Assembly (NCBI GenBank): GCA_949297185.1
Contig: CASFRM010000009.1
Location: 1 to 50,074, forward strand
DNA from: an uncultured Pseudomonadota bacterium
Lineage (GTDB): Bacteria; Pseudomonadota; Alphaproteobacteria; RF32; CAG-239
Direction: 5' to 3'
Length of the DNA stretch: 50,074 nt
Positions within the stretch are counted from its first letter, which is position 1. The number at the start of each line of letters is the position of its first letter. The notes under the pieces are model-generated. The model had not been told where the DNA came from and searched no databases. It saw nothing but the letters and a program-made list of their open reading frames with translations. Of the stretch, positions 7,984 through 17,653 are shown in pieces. The translations under genes and the position numbers were made by a program.

Positions 7984-8963
7984 CTGTCGGTCTCCTCACC
8001 GTTACCAAAATTATCAGCCACAAAAAACTTATCAATTTCATGTAATGCATCTTCAAAATTAGCTAGTTTCATATATATTTCTCTAAATTTTTTAGCATCA
8101 CGCATGGTTTTAGAATACCAGCACACATATTTTCTAGATAACGCCAAAGCTAGTTTTTCGCCATAATAACTTGCCAATTCATTGATATGAGTAAGCAAAG
8201 TAGTTTTTATTAAATTGACATCAACAGTAAAATTATTCCCTTGATTATTCAAATAATTATGCACTTGAGCGATAAGCCATGGGCGCCCCAGTGCTGCTCT
8301 TCCGATCATAACCCCGTCAGCTTTTGTATATTCTAGCATTTCTTTTGCTTTTTCAGGAGTATCAACATCACCATTACCTATCACCGGAATTTTCACTGAC
8401 TGTTTTACTTTAGCAATAATATCCCAGTCAGCCGTACCGGAATAGAAATCTGAACGCGTCCGCCCATGAACCGTAATATAATCTGCTCCGCAATTTTCGC
8501 ACATTTTAGCAAACTCTACGGCATTAACGCTGTTGTGGTCCCACCCTTTTCTAAATTTAACACTAACCGGCAATTTTGTAGTTTTTCTTACTGTTTCGAT
8601 TATTTTTGCAGCTAAATCCATATCCTTCATCAAATATGAACCCGATTTATTAGCTACAATTTTCTTTACCGGACATCCCATATTTATATCGATGGAATAA
8701 GCTCCCAATTCTTCAATCAATTCCACTGCCGGAACAAAAATTTTAGGATCATTTCCAACCAACTGCACGATTACCGGATAATTTTCATCTCTGACATCTG
8801 CAATTCGGTATGTTTTAGGATTTTTTCTAGATAAAGCATTAACGGCCACCATTTCCGAAACAATGTTTCCTTTTCCGAACGAGCTGACCAATTTCCGCAT
8901 TGGTTTATCGGTAATACCTGCCATCGGAGCTAAAAAAACATTACTGTCCAAGCCATTAATCAT
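7980..8963 (-). CDS. dusB: tRNA-dihydrouridine synthase DusB
   Basis: About 327 residues. It reduces uridines in the tRNA D-loop using FMN and NADPH. An N-terminal TIM barrel carries LAPMAGITDKPMRKL, the FMN-binding MGCPVKKIVANKSGSYLM (catalytic Cys in GCP), ITVHGRTRSDFYSG, and GNGDVDTPEKAKEMLEYTKADGVMIGRAALGRPW. A longer frame begins with TTG at 8984 and overlaps the preceding gene. I prefer the ATG at 8963 because it lies 4 bases after that gene's stop and matches the family N-terminus. In E. coli dusB is paired with fis; here it is paired with trkA. Confidence 0.95.
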   Translation of the reverse strand: MINGLDSNVFLAPMAGITDKPMRKLVSSFGKGNIVSEMVAVNALSRKNPKTYRIADVRDENYPVIVQLVGNDPKIFVPAVELIEELGAYSIDINMGCPVKKIVANKSGSYLMKDMDLAAKIIETVRKTTKLPVSVKFRKGWDHNSVNAVEFAKMCENCGADYITVHGRTRSDFYSGTADWDIIAKVKQSVKIPVIGNGDVDTPEKAKEMLEYTKADGVMIGRAALGRPWLIAQVHNYLNNQGNNFTVDVNLIKTTLLTHINELASYYGEKLALALSRKYVCWYSKTMRDAKKFREIYMKLANFEDALHEIDKFFVADNFGNGEETDR

Positions 8964-8967
8964 ACTA

Positions 8968-9285
8968 TCACACTCTAAAATCAAATTTTCTGTTATTATT
9001 AAAAACCAAACCCTCGACTACCGGCGATTTATCTTTTGTTGCCGCCACTGTTTGGTATGATTCGGCCGCATACCCGCAATCAGCATTATCCATTTGTCCC
9101 AAAGTACCGGAAAACACCTCTGCTTTCACCGGACTGTAGGCTCTATTTTCTACCCCCAAAAAATAATTATATTCTTCAGCCGGCTCAAAATTTGCCGAAT
9201 TTTGCATTTTTTTGACTTTTCCTGCAATATCAGCAACTTGCCGTTGTAAAGAAGCAACATAATTATCTATTTTTGAATAAGCCAA
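8968..9285 (-). CDS. uncharacterised 105-residue protein
   Basis: Not recognised. The N-terminal third (DNYVASLQRQVADIAGKVKKMQ) is a likely coiled coil. The rest is polar and aromatic with no signal peptide or membrane segment. The start is uncertain: the frame opens with TTG at 9285 and only a weak AGAAAG precedes it, while the first ATG is near residue 27. It lies 18 bases after the 1388-residue coiled-coil gene and touches dusB, so it is probably co-transcribed with both and may work with the coiled-coil protein. Confidence 0.6.
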   Translation of the reverse strand: MAYSKIDNYVASLQRQVADIAGKVKKMQNSANFEPAEEYNYFLGVENRAYSPVKAEVFSGTLGQMDNADCGYAAESYQTVAATKDKSPVVEGLVFNNNRKFDFRV

Positions 9286-9303
9286 TTTTCAACAACTTTC
9301 TTT

Positions 9304-12300
9304 TTAGTTTAGTTTATTAAGAGCTTTAGCCAATACATAGTACAATCTACCAAGGTCTGCACCGGATATAACAGCCATTAAAGCCGCCGAATATTCATGG
9401 TTCTTTGATTTCTCGACCAATCCTTCAAACTCACTCAAGTACAGTCCTACCAAACGACGTAATTCGGCATTCTTTTCCAACTCCTTACGCAAAGACGCTA
9501 TTTGTGCATTAGTCATATTTTTAGCGATTGTTCTGACAAATATCTGAGTATCGCCGCTATAAAACTTCTTCCACAAATCTTCTTCATCTTTAGGATTAAG
9601 CAAACGATTAATATCAACCGATACGCTTTCCAAAGAAGATATTATTTTTCCGGCATCTTTTAAGAAAGTATCAACATCGATGTCTTTGTACGCATTTGTT
9701 AATGCTCTCATAGCTTTTTCAGCCTTTCCGGAACATTCAGTTAAGATTTGGGTTTGAGTATTGACTGTATCATTAAAGCGGATACTTCCCTTTACAATTT
9801 CATCTCCTTGCTTTTCAAAGAGTTTACCGGCATTTACCATATTTTCAATACTATCATTAACCTTAGCCGCCGTTTCATCAGCAATTGCGGTCAAAGCTCC
9901 GGATTGTTTAACAAACACCTCGCCAGAAGACAATATTGTATTCGAAATTCTTTCAGCATTAGCAGCTATTTCATTGATTGCTGCCCGCATTTTATCACCA
10001 GATTTTTCCAAGTGAGTAGCACTCAATTTAGCAGCATCATCCATTTCCATACTAAGTTTCTTAAGATCTTGTCCCAGTCCGCTAACTTTATCATAAGCAT
10101 CATTAGCCTTATTAGACAATTGATTTGCAATATCGCTCAAAACATTTCCAAAACAATCAACCAGTTTTTTGGCATCATTTGATATTTTGAGCATCTTATC
10201 GCTTTGAGCCGAAATCAAATTATTGACTTCTACCACCCCTGTAGATGTTTCGGCAGTAATTGTATTAAATCCGGCAACATATTTCTCATATTCGTTAAAC
10301 ACGCTACCGATATTTTCTACCGAATGATATATTGTTGTATCCAGCTCTTCGCTGCATTGGTTTAATCTTAAGCTTATCTGATCAACATTCTTAACCGAAT
10401 CTTTCGAAGCTTTATTAATAGCATCACAAGCCTTTAGCAACCTATCGCCCAATACTTCAAACTCATACGAGAGTTTATTTGTAGTTTCAAAAATCTCACC
10501 GGTATTACCATTAAATACGACATTGATTTCTTGCAATTTTGCAGTGGCTTCAACCGTTGCATCGGTAAGATATTTGTACTGCTGAGCCAAAGATGCCTCG
10601 CCCAATCTTGCTTGAGTAGCCAAAGTATTTACTACTTCTGTAATGCTGTTTTTCTGCATTTCCAACATATCAGCGATGCTTTTATTTTGTGAAGACAATT
10701 TAATTCCGGCATTTTCTGCATACTTAATCTGGCTTTCCAAATTATGTTGCAAGACCTCGCCTTCTTTAAGAACCGTTTCATGAATATCTTTAAGTTGAGA
10801 AGAATTTTCCCGAAGATCTTTAAGTGTATTGGTCGTAGTTTCTTTGATGCCATCGACCATATCTCCGAATTGTCCCAATCCGTTTCCAATGAGCTCATTT
10901 GCATTTTTCATTTTATCCAAAGCAAAATCAACCGTTTTTTCAATTAACTCATGTTTGTCGGTTATTGATTTTTCGATTTCAGACAGTCTATCAAAAGACT
11001 TTTGAGAATTTTCGGCTATTGCCTCAGCCCTTTTGCCGGTATCATCTTCTAAGATTACCAACTTAGCAAACAACTTATCTGCTCCATCTTCAACACTGGA
11101 TATCTGTTTGAGTAAAATATCTGCCATCTTATCGGTATTTTCTTGTACTTTGGCACAATATTCATAAAAATCACCCTCTTGTTGTTTCAAAAGCATGGTA
11201 AGAGAGGCGACTTTATTATCCAACCCCGATATGGTATTTTGAATTAATGATGCCGCACCTTGCGAGACAGTGTTAATATTATCACTCTTGGTCTCAAAAT
11301 CGGCTATTGAAGCAGACAACATAGATGCCGTTTCGTTTGATGCGTCAGATAGCTTTGCCGTATGACTATCTAATGTCTTTCCAATTTCTTCAGATTTTTC
11401 GGCAATAGTTTTAGCCAAAGTTTCCATATTTTGAGATTGTTTAAGCAAAGTAGTTTCAAATTGTGTAACTTTTGCCATGGTTCTGTTTGCCGAAGTATCA
11501 AACATATTTGCCTGTTCCGACAAATTATCGTTTATGGCCCTGCTCTTATTTATAGCATCATTACACTGCAAAAGCATTTTTGCGATATTAGATTTTACAT
11601 TTTCGAGCAACTTAGCGGCATCTTTTTCCAACTCACCTGAAGCCGAAGACAACTCATTAATTTGCCGTTTAAGCTCGTTTTTAATACCTTCGACGCGAGC
11701 AGCAGTATCGGTAATAAGCTTTTGTTGCTGGGACAACGATGCTTCGCTGACCTGACTTTGCATAACGACTACAGATGATGCTTCGTTAAGATTATTTGTG
11801 TTTTTCTGCATAATTTCCGATACTTTGTTAATATTCTCAACCGATTGAGCAGTTTGTACAATTAGATTTTCGGTTGCCGAATTAATTTCTTTATCGGCAT
11901 TTTGTAACTGCTTTAAGCCATCAGCCGTAACTTTTTGCAAGTACTCATACCGTTTATTCAATACCTCGGTCAAATCCAAAACTTTATCAGCACTATCCGC
12001 CGAAATTCTTTCAAAATCAGAGGTCTTTTCTTGCAAAGTAGCAGTATATGACAAAATATCGTTATTTGCTGCCAAAACTTTCTCATCCAAATTAGCTACA
12101 TTAGCAATTAAGGCGTCATCAACTTGTTTGATTGAAGTTATTGCCTTTTCGGAAATTCCACTCAAATTAGCCACTCTCATCGCAATAGCTTCTTCCAAGT
12201 TAGCACTTCTTACCATAAGTTTATCAAGTTCTTGAGCTACCAATTCACCATGAGCGGCAAATTTCTTATTGATATTTTCGGCTTTATCATCCAAAGACTT

Positions 12301-13470
12301 AATAAAAGCCGCGATATCACGGTTATTTTTGACCAAGGCTTCATCCATTCTGCCGATCTGAACACCGACGGCATCACCGATACCATCCATTCCGTTTTTA
12401 ATAGAATTATTGATAATTCCAATATTAGCCAAAGCGGCTTTTGCAAGATCATCTGTTTTTTCTTTAGCGGTTTTCTCAGCTTCAATAAGTATTTGATTAA
12501 GCTTTTGCCCGTGTTTTTGAATAATTTCATCAAATTCACTAAGTTCTCCGGCCAAAACAGATTTCATTTCATCACTGTTAGATTTTGTTTTATCAGCCAC
12601 TTGTTTCAAAGAACCGATTTGAGCCTCAAGCAAATTACGCATAGCTGCCATCGAAGCATTTGTTTTTTCAATAAACACCTGCAAATTTTCATTAGCTTTT
12701 ACAATATCTTCGGCCGAAGTATCCGTAACATTTTTCAAAGATTCGGAAGTTTCTTTAATTTCATTAAGGCAAGGAACAATCTTGGCAAACATCCGTCCCA
12801 AAACCTCTTCTATATCATTTCCGCCGTTAATGAATTCACGATTTATCTGGGCCAAATTTTGCGTTGATGTTTGAGCTCTACTCAATATATTTTCAAAGTT
12901 TGCGGTTAAGAACTTAACGCCATCACTAAGTTCTACGATTGTTTTTGAAGAATAATTATCTAATTTTGCAACCAATTTGGCAAAATCATCAACATTTTCC
13001 TTAATAGCATCCTTAATCTGGGAGGTCTGCTCATGAGCCAATTTTGAAACCTGTTGCAATTCAACGATTTGCGAGCGAATTGCATCAGCCATAGCCTTGG
13101 CGGTTTGGGGAGCACCGTCTTCAGGATAAACTAATTGGTTCATATAAGCACGCAAGAACTTAGCTTCTTTATTAAAGGCCGAACCTCGATCAATATAAGC
13201 CATCACCACCCATATTATGGCCAAAGGCAGTGTTACACCGGCTAAAAAGCCTCCGAATTCATCCGGCATCATCAAAAACAGATTTGACCACCCAAAAAAC
13301 TGGGTAACATAAATTAATACAACTGCGAACCAAATTGCGCTGATTGCAATCATTAACTTATGCAAATTGTGATTAAGCCAAGATTCTTTTTCTTCGATTT
13401 CAAAAGAAGTTGTATTTTCTTTCATAAACTGCGGCAAAGCTGCAGCCTTGTCAGTAGTCTTGTCCGACAT
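9304..13470 (-). CDS. giant membrane-anchored coiled-coil protein (1388 residues)
   Basis: An N-terminal cytoplasmic tail of about 36 residues is followed by two hydrophobic segments at about 37-59 and 72-94. The next 1150 or so residues are an Ala/Asn/Ser/Lys/Glu-rich heptad-like helix of the kind seen in chemoreceptor stalks, apolipoprotein-like proteins and polarity factors. Internal duplication is visible: SEASLSQQQKLITD near residue 570 and GEASLAQQYKYLTD near 953. The last 95 residues form a distinct non-coiled domain (WKKFYSGDTQIFVRTIAKNM onward). There is no MotA/ExbB, HAMP or methyl-accepting hairpin signature. By architecture it resembles a cell-pole or division scaffold such as TipN, but I cannot claim homology. 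It heads the run leading to the 105-residue gene and dusB-trkA. Confidence 0.8.
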   Translation of the reverse strand: MSDKTTDKAAALPQFMKENTTSFEIEEKESWLNHNLHKLMIAISAIWFAVVLIYVTQFFGWSNLFLMMPDEFGGFLAGVTLPLAIIWVVMAYIDRGSAFNKEAKFLRAYMNQLVYPEDGAPQTAKAMADAIRSQIVELQQVSKLAHEQTSQIKDAIKENVDDFAKLVAKLDNYSSKTIVELSDGVKFLTANFENILSRAQTSTQNLAQINREFINGGNDIEEVLGRMFAKIVPCLNEIKETSESLKNVTDTSAEDIVKANENLQVFIEKTNASMAAMRNLLEAQIGSLKQVADKTKSNSDEMKSVLAGELSEFDEIIQKHGQKLNQILIEAEKTAKEKTDDLAKAALANIGIINNSIKNGMDGIGDAVGVQIGRMDEALVKNNRDIAAFIKSLDDKAENINKKFAAHGELVAQELDKLMVRSANLEEAIAMRVANLSGISEKAITSIKQVDDALIANVANLDEKVLAANNDILSYTATLQEKTSDFERISADSADKVLDLTEVLNKRYEYLQKVTADGLKQLQNADKEINSATENLIVQTAQSVENINKVSEIMQKNTNNLNEASSVVVMQSQVSEASLSQQQKLITDTAARVEGIKNELKRQINELSSASGELEKDAAKLLENVKSNIAKMLLQCNDAINKSRAINDNLSEQANMFDTSANRTMAKVTQFETTLLKQSQNMETLAKTIAEKSEEIGKTLDSHTAKLSDASNETASMLSASIADFETKSDNINTVSQGAASLIQNTISGLDNKVASLTMLLKQQEGDFYEYCAKVQENTDKMADILLKQISSVEDGADKLFAKLVILEDDTGKRAEAIAENSQKSFDRLSEIEKSITDKHELIEKTVDFALDKMKNANELIGNGLGQFGDMVDGIKETTTNTLKDLRENSSQLKDIHETVLKEGEVLQHNLESQIKYAENAGIKLSSQNKSIADMLEMQKNSITEVVNTLATQARLGEASLAQQYKYLTDATVEATAKLQEINVVFNGNTGEIFETTNKLSYEFEVLGDRLLKACDAINKASKDSVKNVDQISLRLNQCSEELDTTIYHSVENIGSVFNEYEKYVAGFNTITAETSTGVVEVNNLISAQSDKMLKISNDAKKLVDCFGNVLSDIANQLSNKANDAYDKVSGLGQDLKKLSMEMDDAAKLSATHLEKSGDKMRAAINEIAANAERISNTILSSGEVFVKQSGALTAIADETAAKVNDSIENMVNAGKLFEKQGDEIVKGSIRFNDTVNTQTQILTECSGKAEKAMRALTNAYKDIDVDTFLKDAGKIISSLESVSVDINRLLNPKDEEDLWKKFYSGDTQIFVRTIAKNMTNAQIASLRKELEKNAELRRLVGLYLSEFEGLVEKSKNHEYSAALMAVISGADLGRLYYVLAKALNKLN

Positions 13471-13485
13471 TAGTTTTTCCCCATA

Positions 13486-13515
13486 AAAAATTCCCCGAGA
13501 AACAAGTTCTCGGGG
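13486..13515 (-). terminator. terminator of the kdsA-recO-parC unit
   Basis: On the minus strand CCCCGAGAA and TTCTCGGGG form a 9-bp stem with a 5-base loop, followed by AATTTTTTA. It lies 70 bases past the stop of the small gene below parC and only 15 bases before the start of the giant coiled-coil gene. A TATAAT element overlaps its upstream edge. Confidence 0.75.
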
Positions 13516-13517
13516 GC

Positions 13518-13523
13518 ATTATA
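13518..13523 (-). promoter_or_regulatory. -10 element for the giant coiled-coil gene
   Basis: A perfect TATAAT on the minus strand. The A/T tract upstream gives no convincing -35. Start of transcription would be near 13511, inside the stem of the terminator, so new transcripts escape it while read-through transcripts form it. Confidence 0.5.
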
Positions 13524-13584
13524 AAAAAAAATTTTAAAATTGGAAATACAATCCTTATGTTATGGTTTGTTATCCACAGAGATT

Positions 13585-13767
13585 TCACTCATCTGTTACT
13601 TTCTTGTTCAAAATATAGAGAAGTTTTTGCAAAGCTCTGGCCTGCATTTGCGCCTCAGGAATATCTGCCGGAACAATAACCACAGCCTCGATTTTGGTTT
13701 GCGGCTCAATTGCCGTAACCTTCACCGAAGTACCGTATCTCACATATTCAAATAAAACACCTTCCAT
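13585..13767 (-). CDS. small conserved alphaproteobacterial protein (DUF6898-like)
   Basis: 60 residues, beginning MEGVLFEYVRYGTSVKVTAIEP. The pattern (LFE..R.G..VKV.AIDP.T..E..IV.P) fits a small family I associate with Alphaproteobacteria and with the neighbourhood of parC or ubiquinone genes; the DUF6898 label is from memory. It probably folds as a small beta-rich domain with a C-terminal helix (QMQARALQKLLYIL). It starts 2 bases after the parC stop, so it is the last gene of the kdsA-recO-parC operon. Function unknown. Confidence 0.7.
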   Translation of the reverse strand: MEGVLFEYVRYGTSVKVTAIEPQTKIEAVVIVPADIPEAQMQARALQKLLYILNKKVTDE

Positions 13768-13769
13768 AG

Positions 13770-15992
13770 CTATTTCAAAAACTTATTATCCTTAGAAAAT
13801 CCAAACGGAGCCAGTTTTCCGACCTGAGCTCTGTGACCAAGCCATGTGAGCAAATCTTTTTCAACACTTACACCTCCGGCACGATTATAGCTAAAGCCAT
13901 CTTCTTGATTAAAGATTTGGATATCGCTTAGGCCTCCGTCTTTATATTTTTGTAAGCAAACGCCGCGTCCGCGAGCTATAGTCGGAATTTCTTCCATTTT
14001 AAATACCAATATTTTCCGATTATCGCCAATCATAGCCACCATATCGCCGACAACTTTTTTGCAGAACAATGTCTTTTCACCTTCGGCAACATTCATGATT
14101 TTTCGCCCTTGACGAGTTTGTGCAACAAGATGGTTTTCATCAACAATAAAACCATACCCTTTATCAGATGCAATAAGATACGAAGCTTTTGGTTCAAATA
14201 CAAACATCTCGGTAATGTTGTCATTGTTACCCAAATCTACCATTAATCTCAAAGGCTGGCCAAAGCCGCGTCCCGAAGGAACATCACAAGCATTGATATT
14301 AAAGAACTTACCCACTGTATCAAACAAAATTATTTTATCGGTCGTCTGCGCATGGATAGCTTTGAGCAAGCAATCATCATCTTTGAACTTAAATTCTTCA
14401 TTCAAGGGGATATGACCCTTCATGGCTCTGATCCACCCCTTTTCCGACAATATTATTGTGATGGGCTCTTTTTCAACCAAAGCTTCTATTGAAATATCAA
14501 TATTCTCGACATCAACTTCGGCAAATTCGGTTCTGCGACGCCCAAGAGCCGTCTTCTTACCAAATTTTTCTCTGATTGCCTTTATTTCCTCGGCAACCTT
14601 CTGCCAACGCAAATTTTCATCAGCCAACAAAGCATCAAGTTCTTGTTTTTCTGCCGTTAAGTCGTCAAACTCTTTTCTGATGTCGGCTTCTTCAAGCTTG
14701 CGCAAGTTTCTCAATTTCATATTAAGTATTGATTCAGCCTGCACATCGGAAAGCTTAAATTTTTCCATAAGTTTGGGCTTAGGCTCATCTTCGTTACGAA
14801 TGATATGAATAACCTCATCCAAATTAAGATAAGCAATCAAATATCCCGAAAGAATTTCCAATCGGTTGATAATCTTTTGCAAACGATGTTTGGTGCGTCT
14901 TTCCAAAACTATCAAGCGATGATTTAAGAATTCTCTTAATACTTCGGCAATACTCATTACTCTTGGAACACCATCGGAATCAAGCACATTCATATTCATA
15001 TTGAACTTAGCTTCCAATTCGGTCTGCTTAAACAATAGTTCCATCAACATATTGGCATCGACATTGCGATTTTTAGGTTCCAATACAATTCTGACATCTT
15101 GTGCCGATTCATCTCTGACATCATTAAGCAGCGGAAGTTTCTTTTCTTGCAACAAAATGGCTATTTTTTCAATAAGCTTTGATTTTATAACCTGATACGG
15201 AATTTCGGTAACCACGATTTGGTACTGTCCCATTCCCAAATCTTCTTTTTGCCACTTTGCTCTGATTCTAAAGTTTCCTTTTCCGGTGGTATAAGCATCA
15301 AGAATGGTTGCAAATTTATCAACGATGATTCCTCCGGTCGGAAAATCAGGTCCTTTTATTTTACGAACCAAACTTTCGATTGAGCAATCAGGCTTTTCAA
15401 TCATCAGCAACAAAGCATCACAAACTTCTGCCAGATTATGCGGTGGTATATTTGTAGCCATACCGACAGCAATACCACTAGAACCGTTACAAAGCAAATT
15501 AGGAACAGCACCGGGCATAACGACAGGTTCTTGCTCTTCGCCGTCATAAGTATCCATAAAATCAACGGCATCTTCATTAAGACCTTCCATCAAGGCAATG
15601 GCAAATTCCGTAAGTCTTGCTTCGGTATAACGCATCGCCGCCGGACTGTCCCCGTCGATATTACCAAAGTTACCCTGCCCGTCCACCAAAGGATATCTGA
15701 CTGAAAAATCTTGAGCCAAACGACACATGGCTCCATATACGGCACTATCACCGTGCGGGTGATATTTACCGATAACATCACCGACCACTCTGGCGCACTT
15801 TTTAAAGCCTGATTTTGGATCAAGGTGCAACTGACGCATAGCATACAAAAGACGACGATGCACCGGCTTCAAGCCGTCACGAACATCAGGCAGCGAACGT
15901 GCCACAATGGTAGACATCGCATAAGAAAGGTAGCGATTGCTAAGTTCTTCGGCCAAGGATACGGTTTTTATTTTTTCTTCAATTTCAGGCAT
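13770..15992 (-). CDS. parC: DNA topoisomerase IV subunit A
   Basis: 740 residues, the usual ParC length. ParC is the DNA-cleaving subunit that decatenates daughter chromosomes with ParE. The N-terminal domain has [20 protein letters not shown], the quinolone-region [12 protein letters not shown] and the active-site tyrosine in [10 protein letters not shown]. The C-terminal beta-pinwheel begins near residue 490 and lacks a GyrA box, which supports ParC over GyrA. Serine is kept at the E. coli Ser80 position, but glycine replaces Glu84. It follows recO by 8 bases. parE is not in the window. Confidence 0.93.
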   Translation of the reverse strand: MPEIEEKIKTVSLAEELSNRYLSYAMSTIVARSLPDVRDGLKPVHRRLLYAMRQLHLDPKSGFKKCARVVGDVIGKYHPHGDSAVYGAMCRLAQDFSVRYPLVDGQGNFGNIDGDSPAAMRYTEARLTEFAIALMEGLNEDAVDFMDTYDGEEQEPVVMPGAVPNLLCNGSSGIAVGMATNIPPHNLAEVCDALLLMIEKPDCSIESLVRKIKGPDFPTGGIIVDKFATILDAYTTGKGNFRIRAKWQKEDLGMGQYQIVVTEIPYQVIKSKLIEKIAILLQEKKLPLLNDVRDESAQDVRIVLEPKNRNVDANMLMELLFKQTELEAKFNMNMNVLDSDGVPRVMSIAEVLREFLNHRLIVLERRTKHRLQKIINRLEILSGYLIAYLNLDEVIHIIRNEDEPKPKLMEKFKLSDVQAESILNMKLRNLRKLEEADIRKEFDDLTAEKQELDALLADENLRWQKVAEEIKAIREKFGKKTALGRRRTEFAEVDVENIDISIEALVEKEPITIILSEKGWIRAMKGHIPLNEEFKFKDDDCLLKAIHAQTTDKIILFDTVGKFFNINACDVPSGRGFGQPLRLMVDLGNNDNITEMFVFEPKASYLIASDKGYGFIVDENHLVAQTRQGRKIMNVAEGEKTLFCKKVVGDMVAMIGDNRKILVFKMEEIPTIARGRGVCLQKYKDGGLSDIQIFNQEDGFSYNRAGGVSVEKDLLTWLGHRAQVGKLAPFGFSKDNKFLK

Positions 15993-16000
15993 TGCTAATC

Positions 16001-16720
16001 CTATAATTTCTCTACAATTTCTGCCAAATTATCACGGCATTCCGGAAATTTCAAGTTATGAATTGCAAAAAAGTTTTTATTGAGGAAAAACTCTGTCAAC
16101 TTTAGCAAATCAGCCATTTCCGACGGTACCGGACTAAAATTTTGTTCCACGATAAAATGCGGATATTTAAACAATCTATCTCTATAAGGAAGGCCTGCTT
16201 CATAACATACGGCTTTTCCGGTTTTCGGCGAAACAAACTCAAGATTTTCTGTTGTTCCTGTAGCGGCACATTCCGATAAATCGAGCCCCACCCCCAAAAA
16301 CTCCAAAAGTCCATATTCAAAGAAACAATAATGAGTTATCCAGTTTTCTTCAAGTATTAGATTAACAAAGCTCTCAACCCAATAATAAAACCTGTCCAGA
16401 GGTTGCAATTCGGGCAAACATATATCCGACAACGCACAAAAACAAGATAAGGCCTTGAGTTTATCGGCACTGGTTATAAAATTGACTGCACAAGGTTTAA
16501 TTAGCTCAACCTTAAGCAACAACATATTGTCATCAACTCTGGACCAAGCATCGATTTTTACCAGATTCCCCGGTTGAAACACCGCCATATTTTTTTTAGT
16601 CATGGCGTTTTTAACATAACCGCACACTTTACCGTAATTCTTACACAAAACGGTAATTATTAAAGATTTTTCACCGTGCTTGCGACACTTTATAATATAT
16701 CCTTCGTCGACAAACTGCAT
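16001..16720 (-). CDS. recO: DNA repair protein RecO
   Basis: 239 residues. RecO with RecR loads RecA onto SSB-coated DNA in the RecF pathway. The N-terminal OB fold starts with the typical [21 protein letters not shown] and [11 protein letters not shown]. The C-terminal helical part carries the family's [35 protein letters not shown], where other RecO proteins often have zinc-binding cysteines; only one Cys is kept here. It starts 3 bases after the kdsA stop and runs into parC, a common alphaproteobacterial pairing. Confidence 0.94.
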   Translation of the reverse strand: MQFVDEGYIIKCRKHGEKSLIITVLCKNYGKVCGYVKNAMTKKNMAVFQPGNLVKIDAWSRVDDNMLLLKVELIKPCAVNFITSADKLKALSCFCALSDICLPELQPLDRFYYWVESFVNLILEENWITHYCFFEYGLLEFLGVGLDLSECAATGTTENLEFVSPKTGKAVCYEAGLPYRDRLFKYPHFIVEQNFSPVPSEMADLLKLTEFFLNKNFFAIHNLKFPECRDNLAEIVEKL

Positions 16721-16723
16721 TTT

Positions 16724-17572
16724 TTAGTAAAAATCGCTTACCTTTGTTTTAGTCAAGGCATCATATTCTTTAAGATATGCCAGCATTGGTTTCATATCTT
16801 TCAATGCAATGGTGTTAGGACCGTCGGACAATGCTTTATCCGGATTTTCGTGAGTTTCGATAAACAATCCGCCTACTCCGACAGCAATTGCAGCTCTGGC
16901 CAGCACCGGAGCAAATTCTCTTTGTCCGCCGGTAGAAGATCCTTTACCTCCCGGTTGTTGTACCGAGTGTGTAGCATCAAATATAATCGGAAATCCGGTA
17001 TCTTTTGACATTTGCGGAAAACCTCTCATATCCACGACTAAAGTATTGTATCCGAATGATGTTCCGCGTTCGGTAATGCATACTCTGTTATTTCCGGAAT
17101 CGGTAACTTTTTGTACCAAATTTTTTACATCCCACGGAGCTAAAAACTGACCTTTTTTGATATTAACTACTTTTTGTGTTTTTGCTGCGGCCACCACCAA
17201 ATCGGTTTGGCGACACAAGAAAGCCGGTATCTGAAGCATATCTACATGTTCCGCCACTTTCTCACACTGCCAGGTTTCATGCACATCGGTAACAATCGGA
17301 ATATTGTTATAGATTTTTTTGATTTCATCAAAAGTTTCCATTCCTTTGTCCAAGCCTACTCCCCTTGCTCCGTTGATGGAGGTTCGGTTTGCTTTATCAA
17401 AAGAAGCCTTAAAAATGTAGTTTATACCTAATTCTTTAGTGATTTCGCACATAGCACCGCATATATCAATGGCGTGTTGCTTGCTTTCGATTTGGCATGG
17501 TCCGCACAACAAAGAAAACGGTAACCGATTTCCGATTTCAAATTTGCCGATTTTAACAGTTTTTTGCTCCAT
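16724..17572 (-). CDS. kdsA: 3-deoxy-D-manno-octulosonate 8-phosphate synthase
   Basis: 282 residues. KdsA condenses phosphoenolpyruvate with arabinose 5-phosphate, the first committed step to Kdo for the inner core of lipopolysaccharide. Family blocks: LLCGPCQIES near the N-terminus, FKASFDKANRTS, TDVHE, LQIPAFLCRQTDL, ERGTSFGYNTLVVDMR, FDATHSVQQPGGKGSSTGGQR and FIETHENPDKALSDGPN. The Cys in GPC suggests the metal-dependent class. AAGAGGT precedes the ATG. It is the first gene of kdsA-recO-parC and shows that this organism makes Kdo-containing LPS. Confidence 0.97.
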   Translation of the reverse strand: MEQKTVKIGKFEIGNRLPFSLLCGPCQIESKQHAIDICGAMCEITKELGINYIFKASFDKANRTSINGARGVGLDKGMETFDEIKKIYNNIPIVTDVHETWQCEKVAEHVDMLQIPAFLCRQTDLVVAAAKTQKVVNIKKGQFLAPWDVKNLVQKVTDSGNNRVCITERGTSFGYNTLVVDMRGFPQMSKDTGFPIIFDATHSVQQPGGKGSSTGGQREFAPVLARAAIAVGVGGLFIETHENPDKALSDGPNTIALKDMKPMLAYLKEYDALTKTKVSDFY

Positions 17573-17587
17573 TTTTACCTCTTTATA

Positions 17588-17632
17588 AAAAATATGTCCA
17601 TGAGACGGATTTTACCTCACGGACATATTTTT
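17588..17632 (-). terminator. terminator of the flavodiiron gene
   Basis: AAAAATATGTCC and GGACATATTTTT form a 12-bp stem, extended by an inner TGAG/CTCA pair, ending in TTTTTTATA on the minus strand. It lies 21 bases past the flavodiiron stop and separates it from kdsA. Confidence 0.8.
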
Positions 17633-17653
17633 GCAAGTATATTATTCAATTTA

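Noticed and set aside
9748-12867. Several plus-strand open frames of 60-211 residues opposite the giant coiled-coil gene
   Set aside because: They are rich in Phe, Ile, Ser and Cys as expected for the antisense of Lys/Glu/Asn/Ala-rich codons, have no ribosome sites, and the minus-strand frame is continuous over 1388 codons.
9304-13470. Zorya (ZorA) or other motor-type defence component
   Set aside because: ZorA needs a MotA/ExbB-like domain and a ZorB partner with an OmpA-like domain. Neither is present; the neighbours are dusB, trkA and parC.
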